A stretch of DNA of 17,939 bases from G020354785 sp964521285 (GTDB taxonomy: Bacteria > Bacteroidota > Bacteroidia > Bacteroidales > UBA10428): contig CAZFQS010000043.1 in assembly GCA_964521285.1 (NCBI GenBank), forward strand, positions 1-17,939. The letters run 5' to 3'. Below are positions 7,980-15,487 of the stretch, piece by piece. Position 1 is the first letter of the stretch; each line of letters starts with the position of its first letter. The notes beneath the pieces are model-generated. The model had not been told where the DNA came from and searched no databases. It saw only the letters and a program-made list of their open reading frames with translations. A program made the translations under genes and the position numbers.

Positions 7980-8056
7980 TTGTTCTATCGTTCTATTGCT
8001 TTATTGTTCTATTGCTAATAGCCAATCATTAAATCATCAAATCAATAGATCAATTA
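7980..8056. repeat. Two degenerate tandem arrays with an 8-bp period
   Basis: The gap between the converging genes at 7979 and 8064 is nearly filled by two short arrays. The first (7980-8019) reads TTGTTCTA, TCGTTCTA, TTGCTTTA, TTGTTCTA, TTGCTAAT. After AGCCA (8020-8024) the second (8025-8056) reads ATCATTAA, ATCATCAA, ATCAATAG, ATCAATTA. Units are 8 bp in register but imperfect. The junction ATTGCTAATAGCCAAT (8011-8026) can fold into a small bulged hairpin that might help end transcription, though there is no clear T-run terminator in either direction. Confidence 0.7.
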
Positions 8057-8063
8057 TTTTAAA

Positions 8064-11000
8064 TTAAGCCCGGGCTCCTATGCCTGATCTTCCGTGGCAA
8101 TATTTATATTTTTTACCACTGCCACAGGGGCATAATTCATTTCTCCCGATTTTTTTCTCAACCCTTACAGGCTGAACTCTTTGTTGTTCCTGTTGCTCTG
8201 GAGATCCATCATTGGCATATGACGGCTGGTATTCACTTTTCTTTGTTTCAAGTTCACTAAGATCAAGCTTGCGGGGGCTAGGAGCGTTTTTTACTTCGCT
8301 TGAATCGCGAATAGGTATGTGCCCTCTCATTAATACACCTACAACATCCTTGTTGATTTTATCGATCATTGCCCTGAATAACTCATAAGATTCAAATTTG
8401 TATATTAAAAGCGGGTCTTTTTGTTCATAAGTAGCAGCCTGAACAGCTTGTTTCAGTTCATCAAGCTCACGAAGATTCTCCTTCCATGCCTCGTCAATAG
8501 TAGCCAGAACAATGGACTTTTCGTAAGACCTCACAAGTTCCTCCCCCTGTGTATTGTAAGCCTTCTCAAGATTTGTTAAAATGTGATATGTCCTTGTTCC
8601 GTCTGTAATTGGAACTACGATATTTTCATATATTTTTGATTGTTTTTCATAAACATCTTTTATTACAGGATAGGCCTGTTTTGCAATAACGTCCTGTTTC
8701 CTCTGATATGATTCTCTTATTGCAGCATATAAACTCTCAATAATTTCTTCAGCATTTAACTTCAGATAATTAGATTCGTCTACCGGTGTATCAATAGATA
8801 AAATCCTTAATACTTCAAATTTAAATTCCTCAAATTCAGCTTTTCCATGATATTCATTAACGAGACTCTCACAAACATCAAACATCATGTTTGCTACATC
8901 AATCTGAATCCTTTCACCAAAGAGAGCATGTTTTCTTTTTGTATATATTACTTCGCGTTGCGAATTCATTACATCGTCATATTCAAGAAGTCTTTTTCTT
9001 ATTCCGAAGTTATTTTCTTCTACCTTTTTCTGTGCCCGTTCAATTGAACGTGTTATCATACTATGCTGTATCACTTCACCTTCCTTTAATCCCATCCTGT
9101 CCATTAATGAGGCTATTCTGTCAGAACCGAATAACCGCATGAGGTCATCTTCCAGCGACACGTAAAACTGTGATGATCCGGGATCTCCCTGTCGTCCAGA
9201 CCGGCCTCTGAGCTGTCTGTCAACTCTTCTTGATTCATGCCTTTCTGTACCAATAATTGCTAATCCCCCGGCCTTTCTGACCTCTTCTGTTAACTTAATA
9301 TCTGTGCCTCTACCAGCCATATTGGTAGCTATGGTAACTGTCCCTCTTTTACCAGCATCAGCAACAATTTCAGCCTCCCGCTGATGTAATTTTGCATTTA
9401 GTACATTATGCTTAATGCCTTTCATTTTAAGCATGCGGCTTAATAACTCGGATATTTCGACAGATGTCGTACCAACAAGAGAAGGCCGTCCGTTATCAAT
9501 AAGATGGACTATTTCGTCTATTGCGGCATTATATTTTTCACGTTTGGTTTTATAGACAAGATCTTCGTGATCATCTCTAATGACAGGCTCGTTTGTTGGA
9601 ATAACGACAACATCAAGTTTATAAATATTCCATAGCTCGCCTGCTTCAGTTTCTGCAGTACCGGTCATGCCTGCAAGTTTCTGGTACATCCTGAAATAAT
9701 TCTGGAGTGTTATTGTTGCAAAGGTTTGTGTGGCAGCTTCAACCTGAACTCTTTCTTTTGCCTCAATAGCCTGATGCAGTCCGTCTGAATAGCGTCTTCC
9801 CTCCATAATACGTCCTGTCTGCTCGTCAACAATTTTTACTTTATTATCAATGACCACGTACTCAACATCTTTTTCAAATAGTGAATATGCTTTAAGTAAC
9901 TGGTTTACCGTGTGTACCCGCTCAGATTTGATAGCATAATCCTGGAGCATTTTATCTTTTTTCTGTAATATTTCAGTTGGTGGGATATTTGATTTTTCAA
10001 GCTCGGCAATTTCAGATCCGATATCAGGAAGAATAAAGAAATCCGTTTCTTCAGCAGATGTTGTAATTAAATCAATCCCCTTTTCAGTAAGCTCTATTGA
10101 ATTAAGTTTTTCATCGATAATAAAATAAAGATCATCAGTAACTTTATGCATATTTTTATTGTTCTCCTGCATATAAAAGTTTTCTGTTTTAAGTAACAGT
10201 GTCTTATTACCAAGTTCACTAAGAAATTTTATCAGAGCCTTGTTTTTTGGTAATCCTTTAAATGACTGGAGAAGCTTAAATCCACCATTTTCATTATTGC
10301 CATCTGAAATAAGTCTCTTTGCCTCTGCCAGAAATTCATTAACGAGCTTTTTCTGGGCATTAACAAGTTTTTCGACCTTTGGTTTTAATTCATCAAATTC
10401 CTGATTATCTCCACGAGGTACGGGACCGGAAATAATCAGAGGTGTTCTGGCATCATCAATCAGAACAGAATCTACCTCATCAACAATAGCATAATTATGT
10501 TTTCGCTGAACCAGATCAAGTATACTGATTGCCATATTATCTCTCAGGTAATCAAATCCAAATTCATTATTTGTACCGTATGTGATATCTGCTTCGTATG
10601 CCTTGCGCCTTCCTTCAGAATTAGGTTGATATTTATCAATACAGTCAATTGATAGTCCGTGAAATTCATAAATAGGTCCCATCCACTCGGCATCACGCTT
10701 AGCCAGGTAATCATTAACCGTAACTACATGTACACCCCGCCCTGTAAGTGCATTAAGAAATACAGGCAAGGTAGCTGCTAAAGTTTTACCTTCTCCGGTA
10801 GCCATTTCAGCAATTTTCCCCTGATGCAGAACTACACCTCCTATTAACTGTACATCATAATGAACCATATCCCAGGTAATCTCATTTCCCCCGGCGATCC
10901 ATTTATTGTTGTATCTGACTTTATCACCGGTGATCTGAACGTGTGGCTTTGTAGCAGCAAGATCTCTGTCAAATTCCGTAGCAGTAGCTTCAACATATTC

Positions 11001-11381
11001 ATTATCATTAAATCTTTTTGCTGTTAGCTTTACTATTGCAAATGTTAAGGGCAGTACCTCGTCAAGTATATCTTTTAGTTTCCTGTCAATGTCCTTTTCG
11101 ATATTATCTATTTGATTATATATTCTTTCAATCTCATCTATTTCAGGTTTCTCTTTTTCAATTTTTTCTTTAAGTTTATTAATCTCTTCCTGTTCAGGTT
11201 TTATATGATCCTTTATTTGCTTTTTTAAAGCAATAGTTTTTGCTCTTAATTCATCATTTGATATTGATTCAATCCCTGCATATTGCTCCTTTATCATTTC
11301 AACAAAAGGATCGACTTCCTGAAGATCCCTTTCATATTTGTTGCCAAATATTTTACTTAATATGCTTGTTAATACACCCAT
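8064..11381 (-). CDS. secA: Preprotein translocase ATPase SecA
   Basis: Motor of the Sec pathway: it couples ATP hydrolysis to pushing unfolded preproteins through SecYEG at the inner membrane. At 1105 aa it exceeds E. coli SecA (901 aa), as is usual in Bacteroidota. It holds a charged coiled-coil insert near residues 60-95, Walker A ATGEGKT (Lys199, Thr200), the DEAD-like motif VDEVDS (Asp301, Glu302), an insert of about 100 residues after SGP, the preprotein cross-linking region, second helicase half (GTTSVEISELLS; NMAGRGTDI; ERHESRRVDRQLRGRSGRQGDPG), the helical scaffold (YDDVMNSQR) and wing domains. A polar linker leads to a zinc motif CPCGSGKKYKYCHG (Cys1084, Cys1086, Cys1095, His1096) that in other species binds SecB or ribosomes. 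It stands alone on its strand, with its own promoter box upstream. The chain is intact. Confidence 0.98.
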   Translation of the reverse strand: MGVLTSILSKIFGNKYERDLQEVDPFVEMIKEQYAGIESISNDELRAKTIALKKQIKDHIKPEQEEINKLKEKIEKEKPEIDEIERIYNQIDNIEKDIDRKLKDILDEVLPLTFAIVKLTAKRFNDNEYVEATATEFDRDLAATKPHVQITGDKVRYNNKWIAGGNEITWDMVHYDVQLIGGVVLHQGKIAEMATGEGKTLAATLPVFLNALTGRGVHVVTVNDYLAKRDAEWMGPIYEFHGLSIDCIDKYQPNSEGRRKAYEADITYGTNNEFGFDYLRDNMAISILDLVQRKHNYAIVDEVDSVLIDDARTPLIISGPVPRGDNQEFDELKPKVEKLVNAQKKLVNEFLAEAKRLISDGNNENGGFKLLQSFKGLPKNKALIKFLSELGNKTLLLKTENFYMQENNKNMHKVTDDLYFIIDEKLNSIELTEKGIDLITTSAEETDFFILPDIGSEIAELEKSNIPPTEILQKKDKMLQDYAIKSERVHTVNQLLKAYSLFEKDVEYVVIDNKVKIVDEQTGRIMEGRRYSDGLHQAIEAKERVQVEAATQTFATITLQNYFRMYQKLAGMTGTAETEAGELWNIYKLDVVVIPTNEPVIRDDHEDLVYKTKREKYNAAIDEIVHLIDNGRPSLVGTTSVEISELLSRMLKMKGIKHNVLNAKLHQREAEIVADAGKRGTVTIATNMAGRGTDIKLTEEVRKAGGLAIIGTERHESRRVDRQLRGRSGRQGDPGSSQFYVSLEDDLMRLFGSDRIASLMDRMGLKEGEVIQHSMITRSIERAQKKVEENNFGIRKRLLEYDDVMNSQREVIYTKRKHALFGERIQIDVANMMFDVCESLVNEYHGKAEFEEFKFEVLRILSIDTPVDESNYLKLNAEEIIESLYAAIRESYQRKQDVIAKQAYPVIKDVYEKQSKIYENIVVPITDGTRTYHILTNLEKAYNTQGEELVRSYEKSIVLATIDEAWKENLRELDELKQAVQAATYEQKDPLLIYKFESYELFRAMIDKINKDVVGVLMRGHIPIRDSSEVKNAPSPRKLDLSELETKKSEYQPSYANDGSPEQQEQQRVQPVRVEKKIGRNELCPCGSGKKYKYCHGRSGIGARA

Positions 11382-11417
11382 AGTCTTTATACATCAAAAA
11401 TGCAAAAAATTAAATGT

Positions 11418-11425
11418 CAAAGATA
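11418..11425 (-). promoter_or_regulatory. -7 promoter box for secA
   Basis: Read on the minus strand the bases are TATCTTTG, an exact match to the Bacteroidota -7 consensus TAnnTTTG, placed 37 bp before the secA start codon; transcription would begin near 11410. The -33 box is weak: the nearest TTGG is about 24 bp further upstream, a few bases more than is typical. The call rests on the -7 match and its position. Confidence 0.5.
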
Positions 11426-11473
11426 GTGTAAATTAGTGAATTTTAGTAACCAACAGATAACTTGAATTTCTTT

Positions 11474-11509
11474 TTTTGTGAACAAAAGTTTACAGAAAAA
11501 CAACTTTTG
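11474..11509. repeat. Overlapping dyads in the divergent secA / propeller-gene gap
   Basis: Two overlapping inverted repeats lie here. TTTTGT (11474-11479) and ACAAAA (11482-11487) form a compact operator-like dyad around GA. CAAAAGTT (11483-11490) and AACTTTTG (11502-11509) form a perfect 8-bp stem with an 11-nt loop. They share CAAAA, so only one can form at a time. They sit 64-99 bp upstream of the propeller-gene start and behind the secA promoter box. They could be a regulator site or an mRNA hairpin for the rightward gene. No regulator can be named, and I found no convincing TAnnTTTG promoter for the rightward gene. Confidence 0.35.
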
Positions 11510-11572
11510 GTTAACTTTATTGTTTTTCAAAAATATGATATTGTAGAAATAAGTCACAATCAACATAACTTC

Positions 11573-14500
11573 ATGAAAAAGTTACTTTTAGTTACATATA
11601 TTTTACTTTTTGCATTTTTTAATAGTTATATTCATAGCCAGCCATGGATGAGGGGAGAAAGGCTAAAGTCAACAGAAGATCCGAATTTTTATGATATTCA
11701 AAGAGCTTTCAATGAATACTGGAAAAACAGGCCTATTGAAAGAAGTAAGGGATATAACCCATTTAAAAGATGGTTATATTTCATGGAGCCCAGAGTCTAT
11801 CCTTCAGGAAGAATACCTAATACAATAATCTGGGATGAAATTCAGAAAAAGGAATCAGAAGAAAAAGCCGAACTGGAAGCTTCGGCAAGCTGGTCTTTTC
11901 TGGGACCTGATGACACACCCCGTGATTTTAATTACCAGGGCCTCAGGGGTGGCTCAGGAAGGATAAACTGTATAGCGTTTCATCCTTTTGATTCAAATAT
12001 AATATATGTAGGTGCACCCTCAGGCGGATTGTGGAAAACCACAAACGGGGGGCAGTCATGGACAACAAGTACAGATCAGCTCGCAGCAATAGGAATATCG
12101 GATATTGCAATTGTCCGTCAGAATCCAAACATAATTTACCTGGCCACAGGCGATGGTGATGGTAGAGATACATATAGCATAGGCATTTTAAAATCAACTA
12201 ATGGAGGTCTTTCATGGAACCCAACAGTTTTTTCAGAAGCTGTTAATAATTTAAATCATTTCAGAAGAATTCTCATTCATCCTGATGATCCTGATATTAT
12301 GATTGCGGCATCAGCAAAAGGTATTTATAAAACAACTGACGGATGGAATACTTATAAACTGGTTAAATCAGGCCATTTTAAAGATTTGGAGTTTAAGCCT
12401 TCTGACCCGGGTATAATATATGCAGCCTCCTATGACTTTGACGGTAATGCCAAGATTTATAAATCAACAAACACAGGGGATTCATTTAATGAAGCCATGA
12501 CAGGGCTGAATTTTGATGGCAATGTGGAAAGAATAGAACTTGCCGTTACCAGGGCAAATACATCTTTTGTGTATGCACTATGCAGTAATGCTGATGACGG
12601 AGGTTTTTACGGATTATTTAAATCAATAAATAATGGTGTTAGCTGGTCACTGGTATATTCTGGCAGTAACATTAATTTGCTGGGCTGGGATGCTGATGGA
12701 TCAGACGAGGGAGGGCAGGGGTGGTATGATCTTACACTTGCGGCATCACCTGTTAGAGCTAATGAAATATTTGTGGGGGGAATTAATGTCTGGAAGTCTC
12801 AAAACGGCGGCTACGCATGGAAACCCATAAGCATGTGGTATCATGGCTATGAGGCAGATTATGTGCATGCTGATCATCACACAGTGATATTCAATCCTTA
12901 TACTGATGTTCTCTTTTCCGGCAATGATGGAGGAATATATAAGAGCTATGATAGAGGCGCATCGTGGACTGATATTAGTGACGGATTACAAATTCTGCAG
13001 ATATACAGAATTACTAATTCCAGGACAGATCCGAACATAAATATTACCGGTAATCAGGATAATGGTACAATATTAAGAAATGCTTCAGGCTGGTATGAGA
13101 TCTATGGAGGTGACGGAATGGAATGCTTTATTGATTATACAAACGAAGATATAATGTATGTTTCATGGCAGAGAGGTAATTTATTAAAATCTGCAGACGG
13201 GGGTTCCAGCTTTTCAACAATTACACCCGGTGTTGATGAAGATGGGGCATGGATTACTCCGTTTATTATGCATCCTGTTATACCCGGTATTTTATATGCA
13301 GGATACAAGGATGTATATAAAAGTATTGACCAGGGAGAATCATGGACCAGGATATCTGACCATTTAACGGGAGGGATTAATCTAAATGCATTGGCCGTGG
13401 CTGATGCAAATGATAATTATATTTATGCCTCTGCACAGAACAAAATCTGGAAAACAGTTAATGGGGGAGAAACATGGATTGACATTTCTGATGGTATACC
13501 GGACAATTATATTACCTATATTTCTGTGGCTGAGACAGACCCTGATAAATTATGGATAACGCTTTCAGGCTATTCCAGCGGAAATAAAATATATTATTCG
13601 TCAAACGGCGGTCAGTCATGGGAAAATTTTTCGGATGGTTTGCCAAATGTGCCGGCTAATTGCATTGTATATCAGAAAAATACGAACAAAGCTCTGTATG
13701 TTGGTACAGATATCGGTGTCTACTACAGGGATGCTACAATGTCAGAGTGGGCTGATTATTCAGATAATTTACCTAATGTCATAGTAAATGACCTGGCGAT
13801 ACATTATGCCACAGGAAAACTTCGGGCAGGAACTTATGGGAGAGGTTTATGGGAGACAATCTTGCATCCCGGGTCATCAGCAACATATGCTGACTTTATT
13901 GCCGGCAATATTGAAATATGTATAAACGGTGAAGCAAGATTTACTTATTATGGTTCAGTGGGAGCTGACAGCCTGAGCTGGAATTTTGGAGAGGATGCCT
14001 CACCTTCAAGAGCAAAGACTATAGGCCCTCATAATGTTAGCTACAGTTCTCTCGGCAGTAAAACCGTCACTCTGAAAGTATATAAAGGCGGGGTAGAATA
14101 TACGGAGGTAAAAACAGACATTATTAAGGTCCTAAATTATATAGATTTTGGTGCTTATCCCTCTATAACTTCTGTATGCCAGGGAGGTCAGGCCTACCTG
14201 TTTGCCTCGGGTAATCATAATTTTGAATGGGCACCGGCAGATGGCTTGGACCGGACAACTGGTAACTATGTTATTGCCAGTCCGATTGAGAATAAAACAT
14301 ATGCTGTTACAGCCACCAGCGGTTCATGCATAACTGAGCAGTCAGTGCAGGTTTTAGTTGCAACAAACGATAACATATGTGATGCTTTTACGCTAAACGA
14401 AGGATCAAATGGTTATTTCACCAACGTGTGTGCCACAAAAGAGGATAATGAACCGGTACCACCTGAAGGTTCAACAGGCTTATATGGTTGCGAGGCCCAG

Positions 14501-15109
14501 GATGGCTGGTGTGGCGGAGAAACGGTTATCCATAATAGCGTATGGTTTAAGTTTGTTGCTCCTGACTATGATGTTGTTTCAATTGAGACAAACGGATTTG
14601 ATAATCAGATAGCAGTATATGAAGCCGGAACATGCAATGATCTGTTAACGGGCAATTATACGCTTATTGCAGCAAACGACGATTACCCGGGAAAAACTGA
14701 TTATTCTGCACGTATACAGGAAATGACAAATCTTGTTCCTGGTAATACCTATTGGCTTCAGGTTGACGGATCATACGGAGGTGTGTCAGGAATATTTTCA
14801 GTAGATATTGTTAATTACCGGCTTAGCTCCCTTGATAAAGATATTTCCGGATATCAAAATGCTTATATCAATATTTATCCGAATCCTAATGATGGAATGT
14901 TTACAGTTGATTATTTATTGCAGGATTTATCAAAAGTCACTATAAGAATATATAATATGCAGGGTAATATGTTGTTCGAGGAACACATAAAACCATCGCA
15001 GTTGAAATCTGAAACAATAATCAGACCGGATAATATTTCAAAAGGAATATATATTTTAGAGTTTATAAATAATAATAATTATTTTTACAGGAGGTTTATT
15101 GTTGAGTAG
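11573..15109 (+). CDS. Secreted BNR/sortilin-like beta-propeller protein with PKD-like, PPC-like and T9SS sorting domains
   Basis: Large (1178 aa) cell-surface or secreted protein; substrate unknown. The start at 11573 puts a clear signal peptide at the N terminus (about 1-22, cut before Gln23); the reading frame stays open 37 codons upstream from a TTG, but that extension is polar, lies ahead of the signal peptide and is rejected. Residues about 110-755 are a propeller region with at least ten Asp-box repeats, from KTTNGGQSW (about 155) to SSNGGQSW (about 676), closing with GTYGRGLWE. Then come a PKD-like domain (about 770-850, SWNFGEDASPS), an Ig-like segment (about 853-930, CQGGQAYLFASG), a PPC-like jelly-roll (about 935-1080, SVWFKFVAP) with several Cys, and a T9SS type A sorting domain (about 1098-1178) starting INIYPNPNDGMF and ending in strands. 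Such propellers occur in sortilin-like proteins and some glycosidases; no catalytic residues can be assigned. It is divergent from secA. Confidence 0.93.
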   Translation: MKKLLLVTYILLFAFFNSYIHSQPWMRGERLKSTEDPNFYDIQRAFNEYWKNRPIERSKGYNPFKRWLYFMEPRVYPSGRIPNTIIWDEIQKKESEEKAELEASASWSFLGPDDTPRDFNYQGLRGGSGRINCIAFHPFDSNIIYVGAPSGGLWKTTNGGQSWTTSTDQLAAIGISDIAIVRQNPNIIYLATGDGDGRDTYSIGILKSTNGGLSWNPTVFSEAVNNLNHFRRILIHPDDPDIMIAASAKGIYKTTDGWNTYKLVKSGHFKDLEFKPSDPGIIYAASYDFDGNAKIYKSTNTGDSFNEAMTGLNFDGNVERIELAVTRANTSFVYALCSNADDGGFYGLFKSINNGVSWSLVYSGSNINLLGWDADGSDEGGQGWYDLTLAASPVRANEIFVGGINVWKSQNGGYAWKPISMWYHGYEADYVHADHHTVIFNPYTDVLFSGNDGGIYKSYDRGASWTDISDGLQILQIYRITNSRTDPNINITGNQDNGTILRNASGWYEIYGGDGMECFIDYTNEDIMYVSWQRGNLLKSADGGSSFSTITPGVDEDGAWITPFIMHPVIPGILYAGYKDVYKSIDQGESWTRISDHLTGGINLNALAVADANDNYIYASAQNKIWKTVNGGETWIDISDGIPDNYITYISVAETDPDKLWITLSGYSSGNKIYYSSNGGQSWENFSDGLPNVPANCIVYQKNTNKALYVGTDIGVYYRDATMSEWADYSDNLPNVIVNDLAIHYATGKLRAGTYGRGLWETILHPGSSATYADFIAGNIEICINGEARFTYYGSVGADSLSWNFGEDASPSRAKTIGPHNVSYSSLGSKTVTLKVYKGGVEYTEVKTDIIKVLNYIDFGAYPSITSVCQGGQAYLFASGNHNFEWAPADGLDRTTGNYVIASPIENKTYAVTATSGSCITEQSVQVLVATNDNICDAFTLNEGSNGYFTNVCATKEDNEPVPPEGSTGLYGCEAQDGWCGGETVIHNSVWFKFVAPDYDVVSIETNGFDNQIAVYEAGTCNDLLTGNYTLIAANDDYPGKTDYSARIQEMTNLVPGNTYWLQVDGSYGGVSGIFSVDIVNYRLSSLDKDISGYQNAYINIYPNPNDGMFTVDYLLQDLSKVTIRIYNMQGNMLFEEHIKPSQLKSETIIRPDNISKGIYILEFINNNNYFYRRFIVE

Positions 15110-15125
15110 TATAAAAGGTTAAAGA

Positions 15126-15144
15126 TCCATGGTATCATCATGGA
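15126..15144. repeat. Small inverted repeat after the propeller gene
   Basis: TCCATG (15126-15131) and CATGGA (15139-15144) form a perfect 6-bp stem with a 7-nt loop, 16 bp after the stop codon at 15109. It could act as a weak 3' stem for the long upstream mRNA. It lacks a following T-run, so it is not a standard intrinsic terminator. Confidence 0.3.
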
Positions 15145-15198
15145 AGATTAACATATACAAAGAATTAATGTTTTTATACTTACTAAAAAAGGATATTA

Positions 15199-15471
15199 AT
15201 GTGCATAAATAATTTGCGGATAATTGACTACGGTGATATCCTTACTGCTGATAACGGCAAAAAGTATCGGAGGCTAAAAGTGAAAGATCTTACTAATAGT
15301 AAGATTGTGGAGCATGTCATTTTTGAAAAGACAAATCCTTCGCTCTGGAGAGATTTTCTTAAATACGAAAAAAGCAGGCAACTGGAATCCTTATATAACG
15401 GTAAAATAATTACTCATGAGGGACTTGATATTCTTATCTTAGCTTCCCAGTCAACTGAACAAATTTCATAA
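15199..15471 (+). CDS. Small protein of unknown function (90 aa)
   Basis: I do not recognise this protein. It has 90 residues, no signal peptide and no membrane segment, so it is probably cytoplasmic. The N-terminal half looks like a short beta-barrel or SH3/OB-like strand set (LRIIDYGDILTADNGKKYRRLKVKDL, shown here in part: strand LRIIDY, turn TADNGKK, strand YRRLKVKD). The second half is more helical (SLWRDFLKYEKSRQLESLY) and ends with a hydrophobic strand GLDILILAS. An A-rich stretch with AAAAGGA lies 6 nt before the ATG, a better ribosome-binding site than most neighbours have. It starts 89 bp after the propeller gene on the same strand and ends 16 bp before the stop of the converging protease gene. 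Normal amino-acid mix and codon use support a real gene; function is open. Confidence 0.65.
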   Translation: MCINNLRIIDYGDILTADNGKKYRRLKVKDLTNSKIVEHVIFEKTNPSLWRDFLKYEKSRQLESLYNGKIITHEGLDILILASQSTEQIS

Positions 15472-15487
15472 AACATAAAGATACAGA

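Noticed and set aside
7980..8056. CRISPR-like array
   Set aside because: Units are 8 bp with no spacers and no cas genes nearby; these are simple tandem repeats.
8847..9142. Plus-strand reading frames of 66 and 83 codons inside secA
   Set aside because: They lie opposite conserved SecA scaffold sequence, have no ribosome-binding site and show no recognisable product; they are antisense shadows.
11462..11572. 37-codon N-terminal extension of the propeller protein from a TTG codon
   Set aside because: The extension is polar and unremarkable, starts at TTG, and would bury the signal peptide that begins at Met 11573. It also covers the regulatory dyads.
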